Source of the DNA: Reticulitermes lucifugus
Taxonomy: Eukaryota > Arthropoda > Insecta > Blattodea > Rhinotermitidae
Direction of reading: 5' to 3'
Length of the DNA stretch: 64,000 nucleotides
Assembly (NCBI GenBank): GCA_026260175.1
Contig: JAKCWW010000340.1
Span: 42,696-106,695, forward strand
The notes below the pieces were generated by a model that did no database searches, had not been told where the DNA came from, and saw only the letters and a program-made list of their open reading frames with translations. Shown here one piece after another: positions 46,551-60,634 of this stretch. Positions within the stretch are counted from its first letter, which is position 1. Every line of letters starts with the position of its first letter. The position numbers were made by a program, and so were the translations under genes.

Positions 46551-49500
46551 AGAGGAGCAGATATTTTTATGTGGCTCTAATATGACATGCAAGTCTGCTA
46601 GGAAGCAAAAGGTAAAGGTAAAGAAATCCCTCGACAGGCCCTCAGGGCTCCAGGAGGTTGAGGCTCCCAGAATTTCTAGACAGTCAGCACATAAAGGTGG
46701 CAAGGTTGTCAGCCCTGTGCACTGGCTGGCTGTACTTCCCAGGAGATACCCTTGGTACTCATTTCTGTTAGAGGCTGAGTCAAAAGTCTGCTAGGAAGTG
46801 CCAGATAAAATTCAGAAGAAAATTCACCGTGGTTGCAAGTTCCCCACTGAAACACTATTCAGGATCTTGTTAACAAAATAATTTATTTTACAGCACTGTC
46901 AGTATTGCAGAATATATTCCTTCTTCATATGGCTCTTCAGCCCATTTTCTGGCCATGGCCTCCCCTAACTGGGGTTTCAAAACAATAGTGTTGTATGGGG
47001 TGGGGTTGTTACTACTATGCCCAACCCCCAACTTGGAGGACCAGGATTTTACTCTAGAGGTGTTGATCCATGCCTAAAGACCCCCCTATTTTATGTTGTG
47101 TAACATGCTGACATGCTTTGTGTGGCTCCTTTGCTGTGACCTGCCCAGCTTGGGTGACCCTGCTGCTAGCTACAGTACCACCAGCATAGCCCCCAGCTTC
47201 CTTGAAGCATGCATCCCCCCCCCCACCCACCCAGTCCTACATGGGCCTTCATAAAGGCAATGTATCTGGTAGATGTCACAGAGTATGCAGCATGAATAAT
47301 AGGATGACTGGTGAATGATGACTTGTAAAGAATTTGGATTGGAAGAACATGGTTGTGGCTCAGGTGAGGTACTCCTGGCTTTGGGGCGGTAAAGGTTTAT
47401 GTCAGCTCCTCCTCTTGGCCTTCATGGCCTATTCTAGGGTGAACTGTACGTTTACCTTTATGTGTACACTTAAGACAGTAGATGCTGTCAGCAAAACAAG
47501 TCCACATCTTGTACATGAAATTCCACTCCCTAATGTCAGATTTGGTGTTTGGTGCATCCTGAGTTCATCATGTGTCATAGTTGTATGACTTTCCTTTTAT
47601 TGTAAAATGACATTTATAATGCTTATCATTTACTGATATTGTAACAGACGCTCTATGGAATCATTTTCCATTTGTGACTTGCATGACATTTAGTGAAGTA
47701 ATCTGCAAGGAATAAATGATCTTAGGTGTTGTATCAAGTGTTTGCATGTATTATGAAGAAAATATGGTTATAAGTAATCATGAAACAGCAGCTGTGTGAT
47801 ATCATGTCTGGAGTAATTTTTATTTTCTTGTTTCCTTTTAGGAAGAAAATTGTATGGAAAACCCTTCAGTTACTGATGTACAAGGTATACAGATAATTTC
47901 TTCTAAATATGCATTTCTGTATCATTGTTTATTCAAGTTAATGGGTTGGAAATTGTCACTGTAATACTAAACCATTTGCTAAAACGCACAGTTAATGATG
48001 GCATTTGTTATTAAATGTGTTCTTTTTTTCTAATGGCACTGAGTTCTGAGTTTAGTATAATTGATAGGATGCCTATCAATTTGTCTTTTGGTTGTGTTCA
48101 TGGGTATGTTGACTGAAACATGAGTGCATAATGACAGTGGTGAAACATTGCTGTAAGTATTGGAATGTTATTCAGGCCCTGAGAAAAACGTACTGAGGCA
48201 TCACATCAGGTTTAAAAACTCATTAGGTTTGCCATGTTTTTTGTGGCCGTACAAGTGATTAAAGGTTTTTCCTTGTTCAAACTAGTTCTCAGAATTTTGT
48301 GTGGCATATCTTCAGTTTTTCTGTGTATACAGTACTGAATTCAGAAATGTTACTTATGTGCTTAGAAGTACTGTAAGAAACACAAAAACAAACAAACAAA
48401 ACACTTCAGATGTGTGCAGGTTGTCACATGGGAAAAAAAATTTAATTATATACTATTTGCTTGTTCCAAACATTTTACCCATGACTTTAATTCAGTGTTA
48501 GAAGATCCTTTTGGCTAGGAATTTCTTCTTGGCCCTGAAATAGTGATGGACCCCTGTGGTTAGTTTACTGTTAGTTTTCATAACTCCTCAGAATTTGGTT
48601 GTAAGTATAGAGGTTTAGTTCAAGAAGCTATTTATATTTAATTCACTGGTTGAGTGATACAGGGGATTCTTGTAAATAAGGTCATAGTAAAAGGAGGGAA
48701 GTTTGGTGACCAACTGAGTGATTAGTGGCTTTCTAAGATCAATGCTTCATTTTGAGGTAATATATAGTTTGTTGCTTTTATTGTTGCAGCTATAACAGAC
48801 CCAACTGAATTGAAGAGAAGACTGATAGTGGCACTAGACAATGGAGTTCTGTTGCAAAAGGAAAAGGAACGACTGGAACAGCGTGCAGCCCAGTTGGCAC
48901 GAGATAATGCTACCTTGAAAGCTGCATCTGATGAAGGGGAAGGAACTCAGGTCACACTCAGAGAACGCCTCAAGCTTGTAGAAGCGCAGCTGGCCCACAG
49001 GTAATTGGTGTTCTCACATTTTTAAATTGTGTCAGATTTGTAGTTCATGTAATTTAATTTGTATGTAATTAGAGAGTGAAGTACTGGATTAGCACTGAAA
49101 CATTTGAAACTTGCATTCAGAAGTCAGCAAAACAACTGTTTATCCAAATTAAACATACTTAACTTCCAAGATTAGTGTAAAATCGTAGCTAGTGTGGTAG
49201 GTTTTTCATAAACTTTGTGTTGCTCAGTGGAGTTTGGGTTGCAAAGGGTTAGAAAGTAGAAGGCATGCTTTTTGTCTTACGTAGTTTTTTTTTTAAATTT
49301 TGCTGTTCAAATTTAGTTCAGTTTTTAAAACGTGTAGTTCTCTATCTCAGATACTGTTTTGTGCACTAAAGTTACTTGCAGTTTATGGGCAATAAGATTA
49401 AGAGCCCCTTATTTGTTTTAATATGAACTGGTTAATATAAAGTGAATATAGTTATAATTTCAAATTTAATTTATAGTGGTGGTCCATGTGGACTGTGGGC

Positions 49501-52500
49501 CATAATCCAGTTTCTGTAGTGAGGTTTTGCAAGGATTGCTAGTGTTAAACTGATGAACATTTTATCACCTAACTTGAAGTTGTTTTCATATGTACAGATC
49601 GGCAATTGCTCAAAAGTAAACTGACACTAAAATCTTAGGTAACAACATCGAAAATTCAGACTGCACATCTTCATTTATAACCAATGAAGTATGGTCTGGG
49701 GTGGCAGCTTTCAACCACTTGCTCGCACAATTAATTTAAGTTCTCAAGCTTTCAAACGTGGTGTTGCTCAAGTGACAGTCTTCTGGGTCATCACACTGTA
49801 TAAGATGATAAGCTTGTTTTATTGTTTCAGAGAAACATGCTACTGTCATCTTGATTTTAACAATAATGTCTGTGTTTTAATTCCATTTTGAAGGGAGAGC
49901 ATAGATGATGCTGCTGTGCTTCGTCAAGAACTTGTTCAAGTACAGCGAGTGATGGATGAGCTGACTCGTGAGAAAGAAAGGGAAAGAGATCAACTAAAAA
50001 CAGACCTTAAAGAACTCCAGGACCTGTATGCTGCTAGAGAAGTCACAAATAATAGTAATGAAGAGACACATAATGCTGAAACCCAGAGGTAAAGCTTTCA
50101 AAATCTAGAATTATTATGCTTAAGAACAAACTCTGAAGGGTGTATTTTGTTTTCAAGACTGTGTTAATGTAACAGTTCCCAGTTGATTTGCATTTCACAT
50201 GGGCTATAAATTCTAAACCACCCTGCCTTACTTCATTTTTTGGATTGCTGCCTCCCATGGAATGATTAAGAACTGAATTGATGAACTGCTGGGGATTCCC
50301 ATCCACTGAGCTAAAGATCATATCTAAGCCTCTCAGTTTCATGGAACAGGTGTTTCCATTTTTGGCATATGATAGTTGCTCTTCTGTGTGGGCTGTGAAT
50401 CTGTCCTGTACATAGCAGAGCCAGAACCCTAAAATATGCATGTGCATAATAAACTTTGTAAGCTTTTGTATTTTCTCTTATTTTAATGCACCTTTATTAT
50501 GTAAGAATAAAATTATATGTATCTATAGGAGGCTGGATGAATTGGAAATTATGTTGAGGACCAGAGACAGTTTCATCACAGAGTTACAAAATAATATAGA
50601 TATCTACAGAAAAGAACTAAATGAGGCTGAAACAAAACTGCAGCAAGAAGTATCCAGAACTCAGACTTTAGAACAAGAGTTGCAAATACTGAGAAACAAA
50701 GTGACTGAAGTGTTAGAAGAATCTCAACAAAAAACAGATGATTTTTTGCGTTATCAAAACGAATGTGTTGAGGTATGTACACATCTGCAGACACATTAGA
50801 TGTATCAGAAAACGTTGCCTTATTTTGTCATATGTAGGTTACTGTTGCTGTTATGGCAACCTTCATTTGTACATGTAGCGTAAGCAGGAAAGAAGAGAAA
50901 CCACTGTAGTCTTAGCCTTTTGGTGCCAAATGTGATACACACACACCCACCCACCCACATGCGCATGCGCGCGTGCACACACACACACACCCGCCAGTGT
51001 GATGGTCAAAACACCAAAGTCATATATCTACTCTCATGTATCCCCCATTTAATTTCCAGTCTTCTGCATATCAGTTCTGGTGCCAAGGGGTTAATGTCTA
51101 CTTGGCAATTCAAACTGTCCTTTGTCAGTCCTGTCCATGATGGTCATGGGTTTAGCACTATTGATGAAAACTTGGTACCTACCACCTCCAAAAATCATTA
51201 TTAACGCTTTGGCACCAGAATTAAATCAGTGGATTTAAGGGGATGGAGAGGGAACATTCTGATAAACAGATTTTCCTTCACAGTCAACTGGAGACAGCTA
51301 CATATATCAAAGCACTTTGTATCAGCTTAAGGCTGTACAAGAACATGTCATTAATTGACACATTCTGGGTAACAATTTTAGTCATCCTTCAGTTCTCTGA
51401 GCATCACACTGTGTGACAACTGTAGTTGTCATTAGGCACCGAATGGTTAAAGCATTTATGAATGAGAGACATTATATACATGGTAATGATGATAGATTGG
51501 TTATAAAATTGTTCATCAGTTGAAGGTATCTACATATGTTAGAGATGTGGGGTATTGAAGATTACTGTCATCTGGGATGTGATGCCACAGTCTGGTAGAT
51601 GTACCAGCATTTCAGAGGAACCTCCAGTCTCGAATCATCTGCCTTGATGATGGAAACAATGACATAACATTCCTGATGACACTAATCCTCATGGTCAGTA
51701 CCATGAGAACTTCCAAGTCTCACATGTGAAGGGTTGATTATAAGATATATACATGGATAATTTATTACAAGTGTCGCACTAATTCTGATGACAGCACATT
51801 TCAAGCTGCACATTAGAAGTTTGAAGATTCTAGTAATTTTAGTTACAGTAACTTAGATTTAAACGTGCATGTAGTATGACAGTATATGTATGCTGATAAT
51901 GGCTCGTATACAACTGAAACATATATTTCATCAAAGAATGTGCTAAAGTGCTGGTAGGAAGACTGTTGGTTATTCAAATGATCAGTTAGGCCTGAGGTGG
52001 TGGTAACATAGTGATTTGTACTTTCAGGTCCACTTTAAGAATGGTTTCATGAAAGAATGAATAGTTTGTAACTACTTTGTGTATTTGTATTGCACGAACA
52101 ACAAGGATACATAGGCCTTATGTAATTATTTTTAGAAACAGACACAAGTAATAAGAAGGGATTTTATCCTCTTCAATTATAAGTCATAATTTCATTTAAT
52201 TTTTATATGTGTGATACTAATTCGGCGGACTCTGGCCCATTTGCTGGTTTTCTTTGTTTAGTTTACAGGCAGATGCTTTTATTTTGTTCATTTTGTTGTT
52301 GTGGTTCCATAGATGTTAATGTTATTGTGAAAGCTTGCATGAAGCTATTAAATGCCTGAATATATACTGAACCCCACACCACTACTCTTGGGACATAAAT
52401 AAAGACTTAAAAGTGTCAGGAGATAGTAAGTCAGGTATTGTGTCGCTGATACTGTCATACAGTATGTCTCTTATTCATGGCACAGAAGGGTTAATTTTAG

Positions 52501-55500
52501 AAGTAAATTTGCAACTGTTTGATGTTACTTCATGCCAGTGTTTCTCAACCTTTTTGACCTGTGACCCACAGTAGGTCTTGTGACCCGAGGAGTTAGAAAT
52601 AAAGATACAGTAGCCCTCGATTTAATGGACTAATTGGGGGAAGGGATGTTTGCTATTGCCGAAAGTCTGTTAAATTGAATGTATTTTAAAAACATATTAA
52701 TAATGAACTTACAATGTACAGGATGTATTAAAATGTTATTATAATGTATAAGTATGAATAAAATGTTATTATAATGTACATTGAGTAATTTATACATGCC
52801 AATAAAACATTGTTAAAAATATAAAAATAAATTTACAACAGGAACCAAACTTTATTTTAATCAAACACGTCAAAAACTATACAATGTAACTAATGGAGTG
52901 TTTCCACCACTTTTTTTATTTTTTTATTTTTCTTAAAGCTCACACAAATTTGTTTTCAGTGTGAACATTAGTTTTTTTTATTTAAATCCATTTTAGAGGG
53001 GAAAAATACTTTAAAATTCTGAAACTCCATTGAATAGAATTTTATTGAATAAATTTTTCCTTTAGGACAGAAATTTTTTGTCCGCTAAATCTGAAGTCCG
53101 TTAAATTGAAGGCCTACTGTAGATGTAAAATAAAAAACGTGAATTTGTATAACGAATGTGACATTTTAATGATTTAGTGAAATGAAGATAAACTTAAATG
53201 TTGCGAAATCATCGTTCAAATCATTGTTTTGTGACCCACACAGAATAGCTTCTCTGGTTGTGATGCATAGGATGACAAACACTGCTTTATACTGTGTACA
53301 AAAATAAATATAGTTTGCAAAATGTTTATTTGCTGCTTTTTCTAGGTGAAGAGGGAGCGCGATCAACTCCAGAAATTGCAGCAGAATGTAGCCAATGAAA
53401 TGAATTTACTGATTCAGCAAGCTGAAGAGATGAAAGTGAAGCATGAGGCGACCCTTCATGACGTAGAAGAAAGAGAAGAAGCTCTTAAATCAGCACAGTC
53501 ATGTATTGAATCTGTAAACAAACAAAAAGATATATTGAAGAGTGAATTGACGCATAAATCAAAAGTCTGTGAAGATTATGAGAAATTAAATACATCTCTG
53601 TAAGTTTATCATGTAATCATTTAAACTAGTAGGATGTTATATAATTCATATGATATCATATTGCCTTTTAATACAGATATTGTGGCAGAATTCCGAATGA
53701 TCACACTCTGATGTCACAAAAACCAAAGGTTTATCCCAGGAGTACCTGAAGCCTATTGCATGTGTATGACATCATCTTCATTGACTGTTTTTCCATTTAA
53801 ACTGAAACTTGAAAGAGAAGGTTTTTGTTGCCAGTTATTTTGCCTGTTCATCTAGGATTTCTTCTAGGTGGAGTCTTGTTAGATCTCGTGAATATTTCTC
53901 TCAAGCCAGTTTGAACACAAAACATGTGCAGTTACACCAAAATTTTGCTGTAGTTTGGATTTTGACATCAAAATGGGATTAAATTCTGTTACACAAACTG
54001 GAGATACAGTTGTGTCTCGATTATCGACTTTCAGATGAACTGCAGAACTTTTGTAAACCCTTGTTTGTTGATTATAGCTTCCCATAATTATTCAGATGTC
54101 ACCCAGTACATCTGTTTCAGTAATATGTATCAGTGTACTTAACAATGGTTTGCACTAGACTGTATGTATTGTCACCCTGTTCCAAATTCCTGTTTCATTT
54201 TTTGATCCCTTTCTGCACAAGCTTACTGCCAGCAAATAAGGATTGCCTTCTTCAGTTGGAAAGATATTTTCCTCACTCTTTAGTGATCGGTAGCTCTATG
54301 TGCTGACCCTACAGTCTGCAGTTTCTTACAGGTTTTAATTTCATGCAGTGATGTTAGTTTTGGCACCATACTTCCTTCAGGCTTAATTAAACATTTTTAT
54401 TGCAGACATTGTATTGGATTTAAATTTTAGTGGTAGAGTGTTCCTTTGCCTTTTACATTTCATTAAGATTAATGTGGTGCAGTTTTCTCTTTTTAATGTT
54501 ACGTAACTGTCATCATGAAGACGTGGCCATAAAAGTGTTTATATGGGAAACATTTATTAGTTGAAAGCTTATCATAACAAATAATTATCGTACATGTGGG
54601 TATGTTTGGTCAAGACAAAAACAAAGTCATATCTCTCTGGTGTATTTTTTATTTTTTGAATATAGGGTGGTTGCCCTTGTGCATGATATCCGTTAAATTA
54701 ATGTAGTATTCTAATACAGTTCTACCAAATTTGAAGGAATGAGAAGATAAAGGAGGCAGAAAAATCATTGTTGAACCAGAAAGAAGAACTTTCAAGACTG
54801 GAATCGGAACGCACAGAGCTTCTGGTTAAAATTGAAGCAGGTGAAGGAGCCAATACTGCTATCCAGCAGCTGTCACAAGAAAAGGTAACATCATGAACAG
54901 AGTCTCTTGATCTGTCAGTATCTGTTTCAGCATGCTGTTCAAGCTTCTTTGAGAAAGTGTATGCAAAATATGAAATTCTAATGGTGACTAAACATAGTAA
55001 TAATTTTTCCATAATCAGCCATGTCAGTTCAGAGGCAGACCCTGAAACATTTGACTTTTGCTCTGAACTGACATAGCCAATTGGCTGACAATATTGTATG
55101 ACTTGAGAGAACTTCTCTTTTTTCTTTCAGTTTGTGTGTTAATACTTTCCAGGATAATCAATTTTTTCTTTAACTGATTCTATTACATGTAACTCTCTTT
55201 TAATATGAATTATCATTTTAACCCTCTGTCACTTCCCATAACTGTTTGTAAAAGCCTCATGTCTGCTGTCTGTATTCTGCTAATATTCCTCCTCCTCATC
55301 CACTTGTTCCACTTGAGTACAATAGTTTTGGGTACTGTCATAACTGTATAATATAAGTTGTATATCCTTTACAGGTGTATTTCTCATTATGCTATGTATA
55401 CATGGAACTTATTTTATGTATGCATATGTAGTTGAAGTCAGAATGGCATAGGCAGGACAGTGATTCAGCTACAGGCTTAACAACCCTCCCAGCAAGGGCA

Positions 55501-58500
55501 AGAGATTGTTCCCTTCTCTGAAATGTCCAGGCCAGGTCTGTGGCCCACCCAGTCTCTGATTATGCAGTAGGTATCAGGGGATCTCTCGTCAGGGTAAAGT
55601 GGCTGGGCTGTGAGGTTGTCTATCCAGTGATGACGTCGAGTAAATTTAGACCTCTGCTCACCCCATATGCCTTCATGGCATGCACAGTGACAGCCTTGTT
55701 TGCTTTATCATTAGTTATCTAATAAATAGGCATTCATGATACTATATGTAGTTCCTTAATGAATATGTATATATGCACTATTTATGCATTCTGATGTTAA
55801 GACAAGAAATTTTGGGAGACTAAATGAAATTCCATGTTTTTGCCTCCAACATTTAGGCAAACATTTTTGGGTAAAGAGATATGAATATAAGTACCTCAGA
55901 TTAGGTCATGACCACTTCCTTCCATATTCATTCCAATTCATGATTCACTAAACAACTTATCGTGGAGTACTACAGTCGAACTCGGTTATAACATCGTGAA
56001 GGGGACTGAATATTTTGTGTCATAAACGAGTGTTGTTATAACCGAGTATTGTAACATTATGGTTAAGAGTGAGGAATTAATTGATACCACAGAATATCTG
56101 ACGCTATAGACAAGTTGTTGTATAAACCGATGTCGTCATGACCGGCTTTGACTAATATAGTCTGAGCTACTGAGTTTCATTAAATGGAGCATGAATAAAG
56201 ACATAAGATATTAAGCAGAAAAGTTTAGACAACAACGCTACAGGTACAGAGTGGTTGATAGGTTTTATTCTAAATGGGGGCAAGATTGTCCTTTGTCTTA
56301 ATGTCCAGACCACTTCTGGGGCCTGCTCACCATCCTATCCATGTTTCCTGTTCAAGTGCTCCCCTAACTGGCCAAGAATGGCACATGGCTCATCATGCAC
56401 CAGACAAAACAAGATCGGACTTGATGTGTTTGGCCATGACTTACACAGTTGGGTTGTTGGCATTTAATCCTGTTACCGGAGTTCCTAACAGTCAGATCAG
56501 TCTGGTCTGCTTCGGTATATCCACAGCGTAAAAAGGTATGACAGTTGTAGAACTGTTTCTTAACACCCATACCTAATAGGATGGCTGTGAAACAGTTTTA
56601 AACACTGTGTAATGAAAAGTTTTTGTGGCATAATTTTATGTATTCTGTTATGTATGGAACTGTGGATGTTTCTTCATAGACACTACTGAGCAATGAGTTG
56701 AAGAAGCAAAAGGAGTACCGTACAACATATGAGAAAGAAATGTCAGCAAAATTGGAAAATGCAACAACTCAAGTCCATGACTTAGAAAAGACGAATGAAG
56801 ACATTCTGTTAAAAGTCACTGATTATGAAAACAGGATACGCGCTCTGCGTACTGAAGTTCAAGAGTCCCAGAAAGAGGTTAACAAATTAACAGATGATCT
56901 GAGTAAGAAGGTGAGGTTATCACTTGAGCTATACCATAAATTTAAAATATAACTGAAATGTCTTGTATGAAGAGAAAATATTACAGCCTCAGGAAATAAA
57001 AGACTGTGGAACATAAAATGTGTTACACAGATTCATTCGTTCTCTTTATCTTTCTTTCTTTCCTTCTTTTCTTCTATCTTTCTTCTTTTCTTCATTTTGC
57101 TGATTATTCTGACTTATCATTGGTCACACGTGAATTACAGGTCTACATGCAATCTTATTTTATATGCTGGTCGCTTTTGTCAAGTCCCCTTTGTATGATG
57201 TCATCAAAATGGGTGGCATACTTTTAGAGGCAAGAGTTAATTTCATATTTTATTTGTGACTTGCACAAACTTGTACCGAAATATGAAAGATGTTGCAGGA
57301 GGCCTCATAGGGATGGGGGAGTTGTGAAAGGAAATGGTGTGATGAATTGTACGAACAACTTAAAATTGAAGAAGGTTTTTGCTAAAATGGTTCTGAAAAT
57401 GCTAGTCTTCATTGTGTATACTTGGAAGGAACAAAACTTACTGTGTTGCATGTCCAACCCTCTGAAAGTGCATAGGAACTCTGGCGCGTGTGTGGAATCC
57501 TGAAGTATTATGTTGTGGTCTGTCAGCACAAGAGGGAAATAAATAATAAATAAATTGAATCACTGTGTGGAAAATGGATATAATAAAATTATAATACACA
57601 AAAATGACATATACAAAATCAGCCGTGGGTATTAGGAACATTAATTTACGAAGGAAGTTAGAAAGAGGGGGAAGATTGGTTTGAACCAGTCCTTTATATA
57701 CATACACCCCTTTCCCCCCCCCACTCTTGCCCCAATTTTTTTATTTGCCCCTCTTAAACTCAGTAGCCAAAAAAAAACTATTCTTAGGTAGAAAACATAT
57801 TGGAGGGGCATTTGTCTCCCCATGCACCCCTGCCAAGTTACACCTGTGGTCTTATGCCCTCATTATGACAATGGTCATAGTCTTGTATCTTGTTGTGTGT
57901 GCCCACAGAATTAGTGCGTATGGATTCACAGGTCTGTTAACCAAAACAAACCTCCATCTTAAAAGGGTGAAGAGTGGAGTACTGATTTCAAGCCACATAT
58001 ATTTCCTCATTTCAGTTCAATTTTGGAAACTTAAGGGGTGGTATGTCTATTCAGTAAACTACACATATTTTTTTTTTTTGCCTCCTTATTCTTACCAGGA
58101 AAGTGCTCTACAAGCCCTTCATTCTGCAAAGGATCAACTTCAAAGTGAGAAGGATGCGTGTGAGCACAAAATTACAGATCTGAGGTATTTCTTGGATGAA
58201 AAGTCTTCAAAATTGACTCAGTACAGTGAAAACATTGCAGCTATGACAGATAATTTGCAAAGAAACAAAAAAAGATTAGGTGAACTGGAAATTGAAAATA
58301 AGTCTTTAGAAGGAAAATTCAGGGAGAAGACAACTGTGGTTGATCATCTGCAAACAGATCTTACTGCAACAGAACTAAAACTAAGGGACTCGATTTCTAA
58401 GGTATCAGATTTGTGTGCAGAAGTTGAGGAGAAGACTGCAAAGGGCTTAGAGCTGAAGGCGGTAAGTGTGTTCTTCACATTGCCACTAATAGTAATATAT

Positions 58501-60596
58501 TAGAACAGTTTTGTAGTGTTTGGTATTTGTAATTTATTAACCAAGTACTTAAGCATGAAATTTATAGGATGGATTTTAATTATGAAACTTCTTTACCACC
58601 ATACCAGAGTATTATTTTATTTAGAATTAAACATTATTTGAATATTGTTGGGTTACTGAAGGTGAGAATGGTGTTATTAATGTGCTTCATTCTGCCAGTT
58701 CAGATCTGCATATGACATGACTAAAAAATATGTGTATGAATGTGTATATAGTGAAAAAATCACCATGCAGTTAGTTGACATGGATGTTCACAAAACCATG
58801 TTGCAAAGTTGTCATGGCACAAGTATTTTCCAAAGTAATTACTCTTAGTTGATGTTTGTTCTGCTGTTTTTCAAATCCCAGCTCAACAATTATTCCATCA
58901 TAGAACTGCTCATCTCAAGTAGCAAGCAATCAGAACACCAATGCTTTGTTAGCTGTCATTTGCAGACGTAGTCCTGTGTCACATAACGTTTGGTTTGTAT
59001 GCTGATTAGAAAGTGGAGACAAATCCAGATGGGCTACTGACATACCCTGACAGTGAAAAGTTGTAAGGGTCCTAAAGGACTTATTATTAATAGCTTATCT
59101 GACAGCTTTGTTGTCACACCTGTGAACTATAGCCTTGGACTGAGGTTTGGCTTTTTTGTCTAAAAGTCTTCATTAACTGTGCATGATTGCTTACTGCTAC
59201 ATAAGCTAATGTTCTAGTCATGGTAGACAGCCTGTTTTACAAAATATTTAGTGGGCTTTCTCTCTCTCCTTCAATGGCTCGACAGCCCCTTGGGGGCCTA
59301 GGCTGCCTCATTCTTCGAGGCTTCATGATCACACTTTGAGACACACCACACTCGGTAGGACTCCTCTGGACGAGGGACCAGCTCGTCACAGAGACCTCTA
59401 CCTGACAACACACAACACTCACAAGAGACAGACATCCATGCCCTCGATGGGATTCAAACCCACAGTCCCAGTAAGGGAGCAGCCACAGACCCATGCCTTC
59501 GACCACACGGCCACTGGAATCGGCTTAGTTGGCATACTGGCATTAAATTCTAGAACTGAAAACCACACACTTGTTTTGATGGGAAGATTTAATAACTGAT
59601 GCCCACTTGCTAAAATCATTAAAGTTACAGCAATTAAAGTCACTTAAAAATACCTTACATGTTCATTTCTCACCAAAGGGTTGCACTAATCTATCTCACT
59701 CAGGGCCTTGCAATCCTGTATGGCTCACCTGGCTGCTGTTCCAAAGAAAGCTTGTCATTCCCTGGGTTTCAACTCAACCCACACAATATATGCAGCAAGA
59801 AGGAGTTTGTGATCTGTCTTGACAATGTGTAACTGAAATCTGTTCTTCCTATTACAGCATTTACATAGTGAATAGAAGCCTCAAATTGTGCAATGAATTT
59901 TTTCCTTTGGGAGAGGGGGGGGGGGTTGACAAAAACACAGCAGATGAAGGTGAGGTGGCATTCTGCAAGAACATGTATTAGCTATTCACAAGTCAGTGTG
60001 CCACCAAGTACTTTAGAATGCTGCATTACATTTTCTTCTGTGTTGCTAATCAAGTAATCAAGTACATATAATTTTGCTCTTTGTGGATTTCATAGTTTCT
60101 TCACAGTTAATTTAGCCATGGCTTACTGACTGGGTGCTTCAATTTTTCTGATGATTTTTAAAATTTTGCTTCTCTATCAAGAACTAGAACTTGTACACCT
60201 GCAGTCAGTGAGATCTAACCATCTGTTAATGTGGAGAAGTGCTATTTTAAAAGTTCTGTAGAAGCCATGAATTGGTGTGTTCCATTGTGCTGTTAACTGG
60301 AATTAAAGTATATATACTCATACCACAAATTATGAATTATACCATCAACACAACATATACATTTAGTTGTGAGGTCATACATGTTTTGCACTATGTGTTT
60401 CTATTATATACAGCCATTATTGGGCTAATAGCCTTTGTAATGTAAACAAGTAAATAACATGTGTCATATAATATGTAACATCTCTCTGTCAGTCGGAAAG
60501 TTCCCATGATCAGTGAATGTCTGTAGCTCCCATGATATGTTTTATTTTTGTGTAAGCTGTTTGCACTTTTTGCACATTATACATGTATACATTATG

Positions 60597-60634
<38 letters not shown>

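Noticed and set aside
54720-54736. Acceptor at 54719 for the EEA1 exon ending at 54884
   Set aside because: All three frames from 54720 meet stops; the ttgaag acceptor at 54736 restores the frame and the phase of the previous exon.
29191-60631. TA-rich runs as origins or promoters
   Set aside because: They are pure dinucleotide microsatellites in introns or intergenic DNA with no supporting context.
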